Under the pieces are notes generated by a model. The model ran no database searches. It was given only the letters and a program-made list of their open reading frames with translations, and was not told the DNA's origin. A stretch of 62,000 nt of DNA, taken from assembly GCA_030141605.1 (NCBI GenBank), contig JAQGDQ010000167.1, positions 87,877 to 149,876 on the forward strand, given 5' to 3'. Shown one piece after another: positions 32,654 through 44,340 of the stretch (within the stretch, counting starts at the first letter, position 1; each line of letters opens with the position of its first letter). This DNA comes from Tubiluchus corallicola (Eukaryota > Priapulida > Priapulimorpha > Priapulimorphida > Tubiluchidae). The position numbers and the translations under genes are program-made.

Positions 32654-33451
32654 GCTGACAATGTTCGCAATCTCTCTGTTTCCACTATTGTAATTTGCAT
32701 CCTTACTGAACGTTCAGAAATCAAGCAATGTTTGCGCGTTTAATGTCAGGACTATCAGGTTGCGATCTGCATTTTCTACAGGACACACATTTTGGCGCGA
32801 ATCCGTGCAAGTAGAATCTGTTTGCACATTTAATTTAGCTGAAGTAGTTTTAAGAAGATTTGACTTTAAGCGAAGGCATTGCTGAATCAAAAATAATTTA
32901 CTCCAGAGTGTGACATTTTAACTGGCCTTTCACTGTCTTTTACTCGTAACCCGAGGTTTTATTATGTTTTCTAATGCGATTTTTGGGTGGTGGCTGAGTT
33001 AGTTGATTGTTCGTTTACATTTGTTCTTAAAACCGTATTCTGCAAATTCTGCCAAGAGCCAGGACAATGCGTTTTTTACTTGTAATTGTTTTTTTTACAC
33101 AATTCGGCATACAGCAAACTGGAGTCCAGTACTTAATGTACTTATTTTGTTGATGGTTGTGAAAGAGAACAGCATCGTTTGCCTGACATATGGTTCTAGG
33201 CTGTAACGTGTTTTATACTTAGATATATTTGCTCTGTGTTGTTTTAAAGCCTAGACTCTTACGACTAATCCAACTTTTTACGATGTATGCATGATTTTCT
33301 CAGAATTAACGAATTTTTATTCAGAGCCAACTGTAGAATCACATCGTACCTTTCTGTGGTCAGTGAACTATGAGACTCGGTAACTTTCTTCCTAATGCAG
33401 TTTTGATTTGATCAATCTGTTTTCAATTTATCAGATTCTGATTCTAACAGG

Positions 33452-34050
33452 CAGGCCCACAGAAAAGGAGGGTCAGCTGGGGTGGTGCCCGGGGGCCCAT
33501 GAGTTTAGGGGATCCAAAAGCCAAGCAAGGAAAAAAACGACATTTACCTTGAATAAGGCAAACAAAATAAGATGTGTGCTTGCAAACCAAAATTGTCCAT
33601 AAGTCAACACAGTTAAAACTACGTTATTCTGTTTCCAAGTAAAATGCATCTAAAATTCTGTCAAATAGCATTTTTTTATAGAAACAAATGCTAAATATAT
33701 TGGAATTTTGTATTCTATCATCAAATCGTCTTTAATTTGTTCAAAAAATACTGAAAATTTAATTTTATAATCTCTTACCAACTTCTCTGCCTGAAACTGC
33801 AATTGTGAAAGACTCATACTTTCAAACTCAATTAGTTTGTTTGACGTTTATTATTTTTTCAAGCCCAGCTCGTCCTTCGCAAGAGCCATCTATTCGATTT
33901 AATCTGTTTTTAAACTATAATTCATCAATTCATTTCTGTTGTACTGATTCCTTGCTTATGACACATCGTGGTATCATTATTTGGAGAATTGGAGGAAGGA
34001 GGCCAAGTTTCCTTTTGCCCTGGCGCCTAAAAATTCTTTTGGCGGCCCTG
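33452..34050. mobile_element. hAT-like element
   Basis: The flanking octamers CTAACAGG (33444-33451) and CTAACAAA (34051-34058) share six bases. The ends are CAGGCCCACAGAAAAG and GGCGGCCCTG. The interior from about 33575 (TTGCAAACCAAAATTGTCCA) is related to the palindromic repeat at 36974-38250. No coding capacity. Confidence 0.55.
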
Positions 34051-34058
34051 CTAACAAA

Positions 34059-36465
34059 AATGCTGTTATGAATAGATATTAGATTATGTCTACAGGAATT
34101 GTTGAATTTTAGCTAAAAGGTTCTTTCGTTATAAAATGATATTCGTTACAAGTTGCTGTAACACAATTTAATACTACTACAATACTATAACGCACTGTAA
34201 TATTATAACCAGTATTTTTCAAATCACAAAAAAGTCTAAAGTAAAAAATCGGTCAAACTTTTTGTTGTTCTCGTCATCTTGTTCGCAGTGTATTGTGGCA
34301 AGAAGCAACAATTTGAGGAGCGCACATTCACTTGTTTGCATTGCGACACATGCTTTAAGGTTTCCCATTGTTCTGTGTAATGTTACACCTGTTAAATCAA
34401 CATTACGGTGACTACACATTTTAAATCTGCAAATTTGTGAGGGTAATTTTTTAATAAAGTAATTTAGCAATGCTGTGTTTCTGTTGCCTTGGTACTTAGT
34501 AATAATGAAACTAGATGCACATTGCACACGTTAAACAAACAACATTATGGTAAGTGATTAGTTTTAAAAAGTTGACAGCTAATGATTTGTTTCATTCGTA
34601 TTTATTACTCATTGCAATTAATATACTTTTGGCGAAAATGAATTCAATGTTTCCGCTTGTTTATGACTGAAAATCAATAATTGGTCGTCAGTGTTTGTTC
34701 AAGCAAATGATGATTAGTGGTATGTGATTTGATATCAAAACAGGACTGCCTTCTGTTGATCTGATTTTGCTGAACAGTTCATGTTTAATTAATAAATTGT
34801 AGCAGCAAATATTTTAATATCTGCAGTTGCTAAAGTCACGATTCTGCAATTTAGAATGTTGCTTGGAAATTTTGTCTTTAAATGGTGAATCTTTTCTACT
34901 GGTCAGGAATTGCAATTGACCATCTCTTATTTCCACACTGAATTGCATGATAATCACTTTCATTGCTGGGTCAAAACTGCAAATTCAATAGCTCATAGGC
35001 TAATTATAGGTAGAGTGTAAGGTGTCGCTATTTATTATTTGTACTTTTACCATTGCGATGTGATTGATGTAAATACTTTTTTGACTACCGCTGTATTCTG
35101 ACTGTGTTTGTATTATTGTGTTCGCTGGATGCATAGAGTCGTAGATACAAAGCTCACAATTGGAATTGTTCAATTTTGTCTCGGCTCCTGCATGTTGTAT
35201 TTTTTCAGGCAAAAAGTTAGTCTACCAACAAGAGTTTGACACATTTTGCATGTTTGTTAGAATGATGTTAATTGTTTGTGTCTCAGCAGCCTGGCATACA
35301 TTTTGCTTAGATATTGAACGGCCACAATTTTGTGTTATAACGTGTTATTATGTGTGACCAAGAGGCCCGTTTTTCTTTCATGAACGATTATTATTACACA
35401 TTTCGTGGATTTTCTAACTTGTTAAGTTTGCTTGTAATTTAATGTAAATTCTCTAAACTTTCTAAACCCTGGAAATTTTAGTACCACTAATTCTAATTTC
35501 CACTGAATTGTGCATACTGCGTGTGTATTATTCTTAAATCTGTTGTAAAGACTGATTTTGGTGTTGCTGATCATATTTTCCTGAAGCTGTGTTTCATTTG
35601 TAGCATTGATTAGGATTGCATCATCGCCATTATCCAATGCCTTTATTTTAAATTACTAAAAGCAGTACAGAACTGTACAAATATGTAATGCATGCTTGAG
35701 GAATTACAACATCATTTTTAATCGATTCATAATGACCTTGGACAGCAAAGATTTGTACTGTTTGTCCATTATTTATAGTCTATTTTATTTGGTAAATAAA
35801 TAATTGTATATATACGTAAGCGCAAGTGTTATATCACTGTTATTACCATCACGTTGTCGTAATTGTAACATCTTATTGATGAACACTTTAGCATAAAAAT
35901 ATTGGATATCCTTGTATTGTTCTCATTTTAACAAAAGCTGCTGAGCTCCAGTTCAGTCTTACAATATCTACATGCTTGTAGCTTGTAACACTGTTATTAT
36001 ATTCCAGGTCTATGGTCTATGCCACACCAGATGGCACATTAATAATAAGCAGGATAGGTATGGGCGATTGGTCATTGTCGTAGTCGGTAATGGTGACTTA
36101 GATTTTCCAACTGAAATACCATTTGTTTGCTAATGGCTTCTGAGTCAGTTAGGATGTAGAAAAACTTTCTTCACTACATGCTTGCGTGCGTATGAACATT
36201 CTCTAATAGCCTGGGAGGTAAATTTTGTAATATAATGTGATCATATTTCTTTTCAAGCTGTTGCCTGTCTGCGACCCATTGCACGTGTTATTAACACGTT
36301 GAACAATCCAACGCGAGACTATCTCAACATGTAACCTTTTCTTATACTCCCATAACAACCATCACATTTCTCATAACAATGACGTTTAGTCACATCCTTG
36401 TTTGAACAGGAACCATGAGACGAAACCTGAGTACGGTTCCTGGTGCCGACAGGTGTGCTTCATTA
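34059..36465. other. Intergenic region, nothing recognised
   Basis: AT-rich DNA downstream of Arf. The short open frames at 34219, 35000, 35160 and 35422 show no domain or splice context. Distal 3' untranslated sequence of Arf cannot be excluded; several AATAAA strings are present. Confidence 0.4.
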
Positions 36466-36906
36466 CAGGGTTCCCACAGAAATTTATAATAAATTTCCCT
36501 GACTTTTCCATGACCAAGAAAAGTAGAAATTGCATTACCAGTATACATATATTCAAACACTTTTATGTATGGACATTCATACATATACTGTGTCGGCACT
36601 GTTGCAGTAGTGCTAACGAGATTACACTAATCACATTAAATAAACTTTCTTAATCCAATCATTATTTTTGGAACAGAAATCGAAACTGGGAGCCTGCCAT
36701 AGCAAAATTTTATTGGAATACGAATTGTTGAAAACCATGTTTGGAAAATATCGGTTGATAGTGATTAGTTTTGCAACCCTTTCCAATTTCCCCGACTTTT
36801 TGCTCTGTTTTCGTCATTTTCTCCGACTTTTTACCTAATTATCTTTCTCTGACTTTCCAGGATAGCCTGTATTTTCAAGAATTTTCCCCTGACTGTGGGA
36901 ACCGTG
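36466..36906. mobile_element. TIR element, copy 1 of the CAGGGTTCCCACAG family
   Basis: The left end CAGGGTTCCCACAGAAATTT and the right end GACTGTGGGAACCGTG are inverted. The body repeats ...TTTCCCTGACTTTTCC... near both ends, so the whole folds back on itself. A second copy lies at 51060-51521. No convincing target duplication was seen at this copy. Confidence 0.65.
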
Positions 36907-36973
36907 TATTAGCGAATTCTCGTCTACTTATACATATACTTCACACGTAACTTATCCACGTTATTTCTGCTTG

Positions 36974-38250
36974 CAAACCAAAACCATCCATAAGTTGGCA
37001 TAGCTAAAACTGTGCTATGATGCTTCAAGGTAGAATGCACCAAAAATTTGGTCAAATGTCAATTTTTCATATTTTATGAAAAACGATGCTAAATATATTG
37101 GACTTTTATATTCTAGTATCAATTATCAAGAAAATGTTCAAAAATACTAAGAATTTTAATTTTCTAATTTGTTACCACATTAGTGTCTAGAAACTAGAAC
37201 TGCAATTGTAAAAAACTTGTATTTTCAAACTCTAATAGTAGTTCCTGGAAGCAGTCATTTTGCTTCAGGTTTTTTCCTGTTGCTAACTCTGATTTTCATC
37301 GGGAAGAGCCATCTACTAGGTTTAAGCATAACTTCAATATGCACTTGTAAAGTCCTTAGGCGCCACACATTCCTACAGTTGCTAAGTGTTTTGTAGAAAT
37401 GCGACAAAAACCGATGGTTAGCTTTAACAGTGGTTTTCTCAAGATTATGTTTTTTACTGCATAATCTATCCTATTCACATATCCTGAATCTCCATTTCAT
37501 GAGGATCATTTTGATACCAAGTTTATCGCTCTATGTTATTTCTAAGCTGGGATAATCCACGTTGAAGTTGAGGTGCAGGCTACGCAGTGAAAAACATAAT
37601 CTTGAGAAAATCACTGTTAAAGTTAACCATCGGTTACATATATATCATGTACACAATCAAATATAACGTTTCCTTCTTTGTATTTTACAGTTATTGCCAG
37701 TTGTTATTTTTTGACCACCTAGAGAGCCTAATTTTTAAGTTTTGGGGAGCTTGATTGTTTTTATGAAGCTATATGAGTGAAATGCGCACAACACATTCTA
37801 ACACGTCTCAGAAGATATTTGAGTTAAGCTCACTGGGCTTTCAGTTTCAATTCTGAAAATAAATAAATATGTTTACAAAAAAGTATTTAGAAGTAAATGA
37901 ATTTCAGCAGCTTACAATGCTGGGTAAAAGTAATGAAAAACTTGAAAAGTCCTGCAGAAAATGCACTAAAACAAAACAGTCAGATCTTGTGGCAAAAAAC
38001 AGAGACAATGTTAGTTTTTTTACAATTGCTGTACTAGTTTCAAGGCAAAGAAATGGGCACGGGGATACAAAATTAAATTTTTAGTTTTTTTGGACATTTT
38101 CTTAACAATTTGATGCTAGAACATAAAAGTCCAATATATTTAGCGTTCGTTTTCATGAAAAAAATAACATTTAAATTTTTGGTGCATTCTACTTTGAATC
38201 ATCATAACGTAGTTTTAACTATACCGACTTATGGACGATTTTGTTATGGA
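36974..38250. repeat. Nested inverted repeats
   Basis: The outer arms (CCATCCATAAGTTGGC, TAGAATGCACCAAAAATTTG, GATGCTAAATATATTGGAC at the left) recur inverted at about 38110-38240 (GTCCAATATATTTAGC, TTTTTGGTGCATTCTA, GACTTATGGACG). Inside, 37410-37632 has its own arms: AACCGATGGTTAGCTTTAAC with TTTTCTCAAGATTATG against CATAATCTTGAGAAAA with CACTGTTAAAGTTAACCATC. One palindromic element appears to have inserted in another. Confidence 0.7.
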
Positions 38251-38259
38251 AGTACACAC

Positions 38260-39640
38260 ATAATAAATGGCTACTCTCTGAGATTATACTGGTTGGTTTC
38301 GGAGTGGATTATTCATCATGTTATGAAATAGTGCCACAAAAAATGAACAAGCAATAGGTTCATTGAAAGAGCATCCCGGGCACTCGAGGTGTGAAAACAA
38401 TCACCAACTGAACAGAGAATTGAAGCTACTTTTGCTCGAATCTTCCACACTCGTCTGTTGTCTTAATAGGCTGCAACATAAAATCAATCTCCAGTTCATT
38501 AAAACAAAAACTCGAGTCTTTTAAACAGCTAAAAATAAATTTTCAAGATTCAGCATGTTACTGTTAACCTGGTGATGAGCATAACCAAGTTAGAACAAGT
38601 AATGATTTAATAAAAACCAAGAGACAACAAAAAAGCAACATAGCTGCTTTTTGACAACGTGCAACTTCTGCTACAGACGTCTGTACTTTTGCCAGATGAT
38701 GTCAATTTGAGCTATTAAACATGCTCAACATTTATAAAAACTTTTTTGTCATAATTGTTCATGGGCAAATTGTTATCTAGACAACTTGCTCACTATGAAG
38801 AAATTCCAGTAAAAGAATGCTATTTGCCAGACTATAGCATTGTTATCCAAGATGAACAAATGAAAGAGCAAAATGAGCTTCTTAGTAATTACATTTTGAT
38901 GCAAAACGGTTGTGAAAAGACTGACATTTAATTTTTAGCCAAGAAGACTGTTATCGCCACTGCACATCACACACACACGCTACTCATGCACAGCACAAAA
39001 ATAAAGCTGAACATTAATCTATTAGTACAGAAAGTTGATACTAGGTGATGCTTTAGTATAGTGAAAACTATGAGATTGTCTAATTGTAAAACCTTGAAAT
39101 TAAAACCACAAACGATAAATTATTGTACAAATCACCAAGATTCTTATTACATTTATCATCTTCATTATTACATATTAGCAACATTTACATTTTGTATGTT
39201 AGCACACATTTTGCAACGTAAAATATATGAATATATAATACGCAAACAAAAATGCAATAAGTTCTTGCATTAAACTCATAAGGTTATCTTCTACAATGTC
39301 ATTAAAACATTTTGCTAGTAGAAAGAAAAAGAAAGAAAGCTTATTAACGCTCATTTTGCTTAGGTGACTAGATGAGAAGAACTGTTTATTCAATGTTAAT
39401 TAGCACAAACCTTCATGTGAAAAAATTACGGAAAACTCGGACAGACAACAATTTTTACCTATTTGGATTCATAAAAAGATTTCTGCTACTGATAATGTAC
39501 ATGTTTTCTCAATAATTGGCAAGCATGGATAATATTGTTACTTTTAGCTAGTTAGCTGTTAAATTAATGAAATATTAAATTAGCTGTTAAACAACCTTTT
39601 GTCTGTTTTTAGCATTCAAGTACTGCAAATCAGGCAAAGC
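38260..39640. other. Intergenic region, nothing recognised
   Basis: AT-rich sequence without a recognisable gene. The open frames at 39061 and 39199 are low-complexity and lie on opposite strands of the same DNA. Confidence 0.4.
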
Positions 39641-39647
39641 CACAGTC

Positions 39648-40051
39648 AACAAGCCTTTTCACAATTTTGCTATGCGCATGCTCAGTTGCTGTAGGTAAGA
39701 GGTTAAGTGTACCACAGTAATGCGTCTTAACTACAACTGCCATGTGATGTGTGTGTAAAGCAAAACCGTCCACCACATCAGTTCAGTGACTTCAGTTGTT
39801 TTACGAGGACTTTACTTAATTATTCTTTAGTCAGTGCGTAGAGTTTTTTTACTAGCAGGATCTTGCTTGGGAACAAGAAAAATGAACTTGGTAAGGTTCT
39901 AGCTAGCTGTTAAAACACATTACAATTGTTACTATTACGATAACGTGAGCCACGAAGTGTGTCAAGTGTACACAAGTGTGTTGTCTGTTACACTTAACCT
40001 TTGACCTTTTCACAATCATCGTCAATCGCTGTAACTGCGAAAAGGCTTATT
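39648..40051. mobile_element. MITE family AAGCCTTTTCACA, copy 1
   Basis: The ends AACAAGCCTTTTCACAATTT and CTGCGAAAAGGCTTATT are inverted over about 25 bp with mismatches. Shared internal strings are GTTGCTGTAGGTAAGAGGTT, GACTTCAGTTGTTTTAC and ACTAGCAGGATCTTGCTTGG. Other copies lie at 43331, 48811 and 55350. Non-coding. Confidence 0.8.
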
Positions 40052-40665
40052 AGATCAAGCATTATAGCAAAACACCTAGCTCGCGAAATAATGAAATAAC
40101 CATTAGGCTAATATGAACTTTACTACACAACCTATATCAAATGGTTAGCAAAATATGTATAAAATGGTATCAAATGTTTAGTCAAACAAGCCTAAGGCCA
40201 TTTCACACTGGGATTCCATTCTGAAATTTACCATTTCCTGTCTAAAAAAGGCGAGTTTTAAAAGCAGTCGACTTGCATGTCAATGATATAATCAGAGCTA
40301 ATTAACAAGTGTAAAGTCTTAGTTCTAAAATTAAATATGGAAAGGCAAAACACGCAAAAAAACTAAGCAGCTCTGGATGAATTGTTAAGCAGAGACTGCT
40401 AAAACAATTTCATGTGAAAAACCTTTACCTAAATACAATTTATCATTAGCTATATATGTAGTGCATAATTAATTTTGCATGTCAATTTATGTGAAATAAA
40501 AGAATAGACTTAAACTTTTATGGCTACAAACACTTATGACTGCACATTGCAAGCCAATGTCTAATATATTAATTATAACAATGCAGTGAATACATAATAG
40601 TAATGGAAGGCTTTCTTATAAACAAAACGTGATACTAAATAACATTTATTGTGAAGGCCTAGATT

Positions 40666-41454
40666 CAGTGGCGGCTCGTGTATAGGTACTGTGGAACTGC
40701 GGCACCCCCTATTTTCATTCGATATTATCGCTAATATTCAATATAATGAGTCTTTTCCTTTAATTCCTTATACATACTTGTACATACTTGCAAATCCTTG
40801 TACGGAACCAGAGCACATGACGGAACTGTGCGCTTCACAGCTCCAGCGATGTGCATGTCACAGTTCCAGCGATGTGCATGTCACAGTTCCAGCGATGTGC
40901 ATGTCACAGTTCCAGCGATGTGCATGTCACAGTTCCAGCACTGCGCATGTCACAGTTCCAGCGATGTGCATGTCACAGTTCCAGCGATGTGCATGTCACC
41001 ATTCCAGCGATGTGCATGTCACAGTTCCAGCACTGCGCATGTCACAGTTCCAGCGATGTGGTGTTTGGCTGTTGTGGGCATGCGGCCATGTGCATGTCTG
41101 AGATAAGACACTGTGCTCTAGGTAGAGAGAGAGAGGACTGCCGCTCACGCAGTGTCGATCAAAGAGAAAATTATTAATCTTTTCGCGCAAAATAAAACAA
41201 GAAGAATGGATTTTGTTTTTAAATGAATGGATAATTTAAACATAAATCAACTAAACAAATTAGTTAATTGGATTAATTTAATGTGAACTGTACCAATTTA
41301 GGCTATTAGTAAAAAAGATTTTTTTGTTTAGGATTTTATCAAATGTATGTAAAAAGTTTTTTTTTATATGTTTGTTTCATTTTACACAATATCAAAACAA
41401 TGGCTAAAATTTTTGAAGCAGCACCCCACTAATTTTAGCTATGAGCCGTCACTG
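40666..41454. mobile_element. hAT-like element with internal minisatellite, copy 1
   Basis: The ends CAGTGGCGGCTCGTGTATAG and CTATGAGCCGTCACTG are inverted. The flanks CCTAGATT and TCTAGATC share CTAGAT. Terminal parts match the copy at 47783-48331 (GTATAGGTACTGTGG; ACTAATTTTAGCTATGAG). It differs by carrying the 23-bp array. Confidence 0.75.
40848..41060. repeat. 23-bp minisatellite
   Basis: The unit GATGTGCATGTCACAGTTCC followed by AGC repeats every 23 bp from 40848 to 41055, with two units carrying ACTGCGC in place of GATGTGC. Because 23 is not a multiple of three, all three + frames stay open and yield look-alike repeat peptides, which are not genes. Confidence 0.95.
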
Positions 41455-41599
41455 TCTAGATCTTTTCATACAAAGATACCATACTGGAACACTGTCAAAG
41501 CAATACACATATAAGGTCTAATTTTTCTACACATTTGTTTAGTGGAATGTTAAATTGACTAATGAAAAAAGTTCTCCTAGATACCTGCTAAGACAGAAT

Positions 41600-41870
41600 T
41601 AACAGACAGCCAGAAAGAAAGTGTATGAAAGACTGGCAAAGAGCAAGTTCTGGCAAAAAGGAGAAGACGAATGTGCAAGAGAAAAACAAACTAAAGCAGA
41701 AAAAGTTACAGGAAAGAGGGCAGAGGGAGGAGAAAGAGGAAGAGGGAGAAACCGAGAGAAGGAGAGAGAGAGCCACACACAGATAGAAACTGCACGCAAA
41801 ATTGAGAGCGGCAGAAACTGAGAGAGGAAGAAAGAAAGAGAGAGAGAGGAGAGAGAGAATATTAGATTAA
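41600..41870. repeat. Purine-rich (GA)n tract
   Basis: The + strand is strongly purine-rich (runs such as GAGAAGGAGAGAGAGAG). Such tracts can form triplex structures. The frames on either strand are compositional artefacts. Confidence 0.7.
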
Positions 41871-42526
41871 TATGACAACAAGAGCAAGCAGAAATCTGAC
41901 TGAAGAAAAAATAAAAGGCAAATGTCACACAACAACGTAATGACAGACCAGTATAAAATATAAGGCCTTAATAACAAATCATAATTTTTCTGTTACATAA
42001 CAATATCACACTTGGCAGCAATCACATACATTATTAAGCATCAAAGCTGGACGTTTATCGTAATAGCTAGCAACTGTTTTATACTTTGAATAAATAAGTA
42101 TTACATATTGGAATTCAGGCTACAGTGTACAAAAAGTTTTCTATAAAAATAGCATACGTGAAAATATGAATTAACAATCTAGTATTTAAGCACTGCTTCG
42201 TTCGTTTTGCATTTGAAAACAAGTTACAAAAGGTGCTGCTATGAGTCAAAAAACAGTGATTCAGATAATAAAGGTAACTCTTTTTGCTAGATCATTTTTT
42301 CTACTTCAGTGCTCTTACTGCTCTGCTCTAAAAGGCACTGAAAGGTACATGAGATAACAGCTCAGCCAGTAAGACACTAATCCCAGATACTTCAAAAAAA
42401 TATCAAAAGGCGGTAAAGAACTGCTTAAAAAATTGAAAGGTTTCAATAGAGTTTTGAAGACGATGCAACACACACAGGTAAGTGTTTAGCAACAGTTTAT
42501 CAGTAAGTTGACAAACAGATCAGACA

Positions 42527-43220
42527 TGCGCGGATAACGGATTTGCGGTCATGTGGTTGCGAAATTTGCACAAATTTTTTGCAGATAGCGACTTATTGCG
42601 GATATGCGGACTGCAGATTTTTAATGCATAAAATCGCAGATTTTACCCGAAATTGCAGTATGCAAAAGCCACTTATGTAAAGCAAATTTTCAAGTGTTTG
42701 CACGAAAAATTGACCAAATTTTAGTTCGTTAAGCATTCCCTTGCACATTAAAAGGTTTCCTGGCACACTAAACGTGTTTTGTCACTAGTTTATTTTAAGA
42801 TGTCCTGATCACCTCTTGCTTTTTTGCTCCTTTCCGTTATTTTACCTGAAAATTTATAGGTGCAAAACATTTGTTATAATTACAAATATTATAGTTTTTT
42901 ACTCGAGCCTGTTATGGTTTGTGGTGTGGTGTGATGGGCATGATATGGTTAAGTGAAGTACTATGTAGGCCTACATCGTGCTGTGTGACTTGTCGTTGAA
43001 GGTTTACAAGCAAAATTGGGGTTTGGTAAATTTTTTATTATTGATTCCTGATGATAACTCCTAGCTTCATACAAAAACACGTTGTAGGGCACACATAGCA
43101 AGCTTGGCTGTTGCCTATATTTTTGCGGATAATGCGGATATTCAATTTTTCACTCAATCCGCAGATTTTGCTGCCCATATCTGAAACAGATATCCCGAGA
43201 AACTGACAAAACAAAAGTGA
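42527..43220. mobile_element. Possible hAT-like element with GCGGAT repeats
   Basis: The left part holds GCGCGGATAACGGATTTGCGG and repeated GCGGAT strings; the right part holds them too and the inverted form AATCCGCAGATTTTG. The outermost AGACATGCG and its partner CGCAGGTCT are inverted with one mismatch. Borders and target duplication are not certain. Confidence 0.4.
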
Positions 43221-43330
43221 AAACTGATTTCCGCAGGTCTTAATAATGACAGGTGAAAATGCCATCTCTTTTGATCATTAAATTTAAATCTAAATAGATT
43301 TACACTTTTAACCTTTGTCAGAAATAATCA

Positions 43331-43724
43331 AATAAGCCTTTTCACAGTTTGGCTATGCGTACGCGCAGTTGCTGTAGGTTAGAGGTTAAGTGTACCACAG
43401 TAACGTGTCTTAACTACAACCGTCACATGACATGTAGATAAAGCAAAGCTGGCTGCCACATCAGTTCAGTAACTTCAGTTGTTTTACATGGACTTTACTT
43501 AATTACGAATTAGTCTGTGCATAGAAGATTTACTAGCAGGATCTTGCTTGGGAACTAGATAAAATGAACTAGGTAAGGTTCTAGGGAGCTGTTAAAACTG
43601 TTACTGTTACAACAGCATGGACTGCAAGGCATTGTCAAGTGTACACAAATACCTTGTCTGGTGAACTTAACTTTTGAGTGTTTCAAGATCATCATCAATC
43701 GCTGAAATTGTGAAAAGTCTTATT
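43331..43724. mobile_element. MITE family AAGCCTTTTCACA, copy 2
   Basis: AATAAGCCTTTTCACAGTTT at the left is inverted at the right as AAATTGTGAAAAGTCTTATT. The body is closely similar to 39648-40051, including GTTAGAGGTTAAGTGTACCA and ACTAGCAGGATCTTGCTTGG. Complete and non-coding; it lies about 600 bp beyond the twinfilin stop codon. Confidence 0.8.
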
Positions 43725-44340
43725 TGCTACAGTACGAGAAGCTTCAGATCTCATAAGCTGAACGGATTCCAATAAAATTCTACCAACAAGGCACAGCATG
43801 AAAGAGGAACGTACTCTAGGTAGTATATCAGGCAAGGCAAATATAAAAATCTTCAAAGTTATCATCATAGATTGGCTTATCATTAAGCGCAGTTGCCATA
43901 CCTACAGGTCTGATCAATCAGAGCAATTTGCAAGATGTTACTTAAAAATTTACTTTGTTACTTACGAGAAGCACGTGAAGCAAAAGGAAGACTTCTGCAC
44001 AAAAACATGAACTGACATTGTTTACCATTAATTTAACAACTTCCTGAAAAATAACAACTACTCACTTCTGAAGATGGGGACACAGTGATGAAAACATTGC
44101 TGTTGTATAGTACATATGCAATCACTAAGACTACAATGGCTGCCATTTAAGTTACAATTACTTCGGTTTAATAACGCAACCAGAAACAAACATTAGGAAT
44201 ATATTATTATAATTATTTTAGCAAGCTACAAAATGCATCAGGTGTGATAATAGTACAAAAACTGGTCCCACATGCAATTAATTTAGCAACTACAAAGGCT
44301 AGAGCGGCAATCCAGTCACATTCACACACGGCAGCACCAC

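Noticed and set aside
40691-41177. Three overlapping + strand open frames of 102-136 codons with CMSQFQR/HVTVPA repeats
   Set aside because: They are the three frames of a 23-bp minisatellite, which cannot be a coding repeat because the frame changes with each unit.
41599-41928. Ser/Leu/Phe-rich - strand frame
   Set aside because: It is the complement of a purine-rich GA tract; composition explains it.
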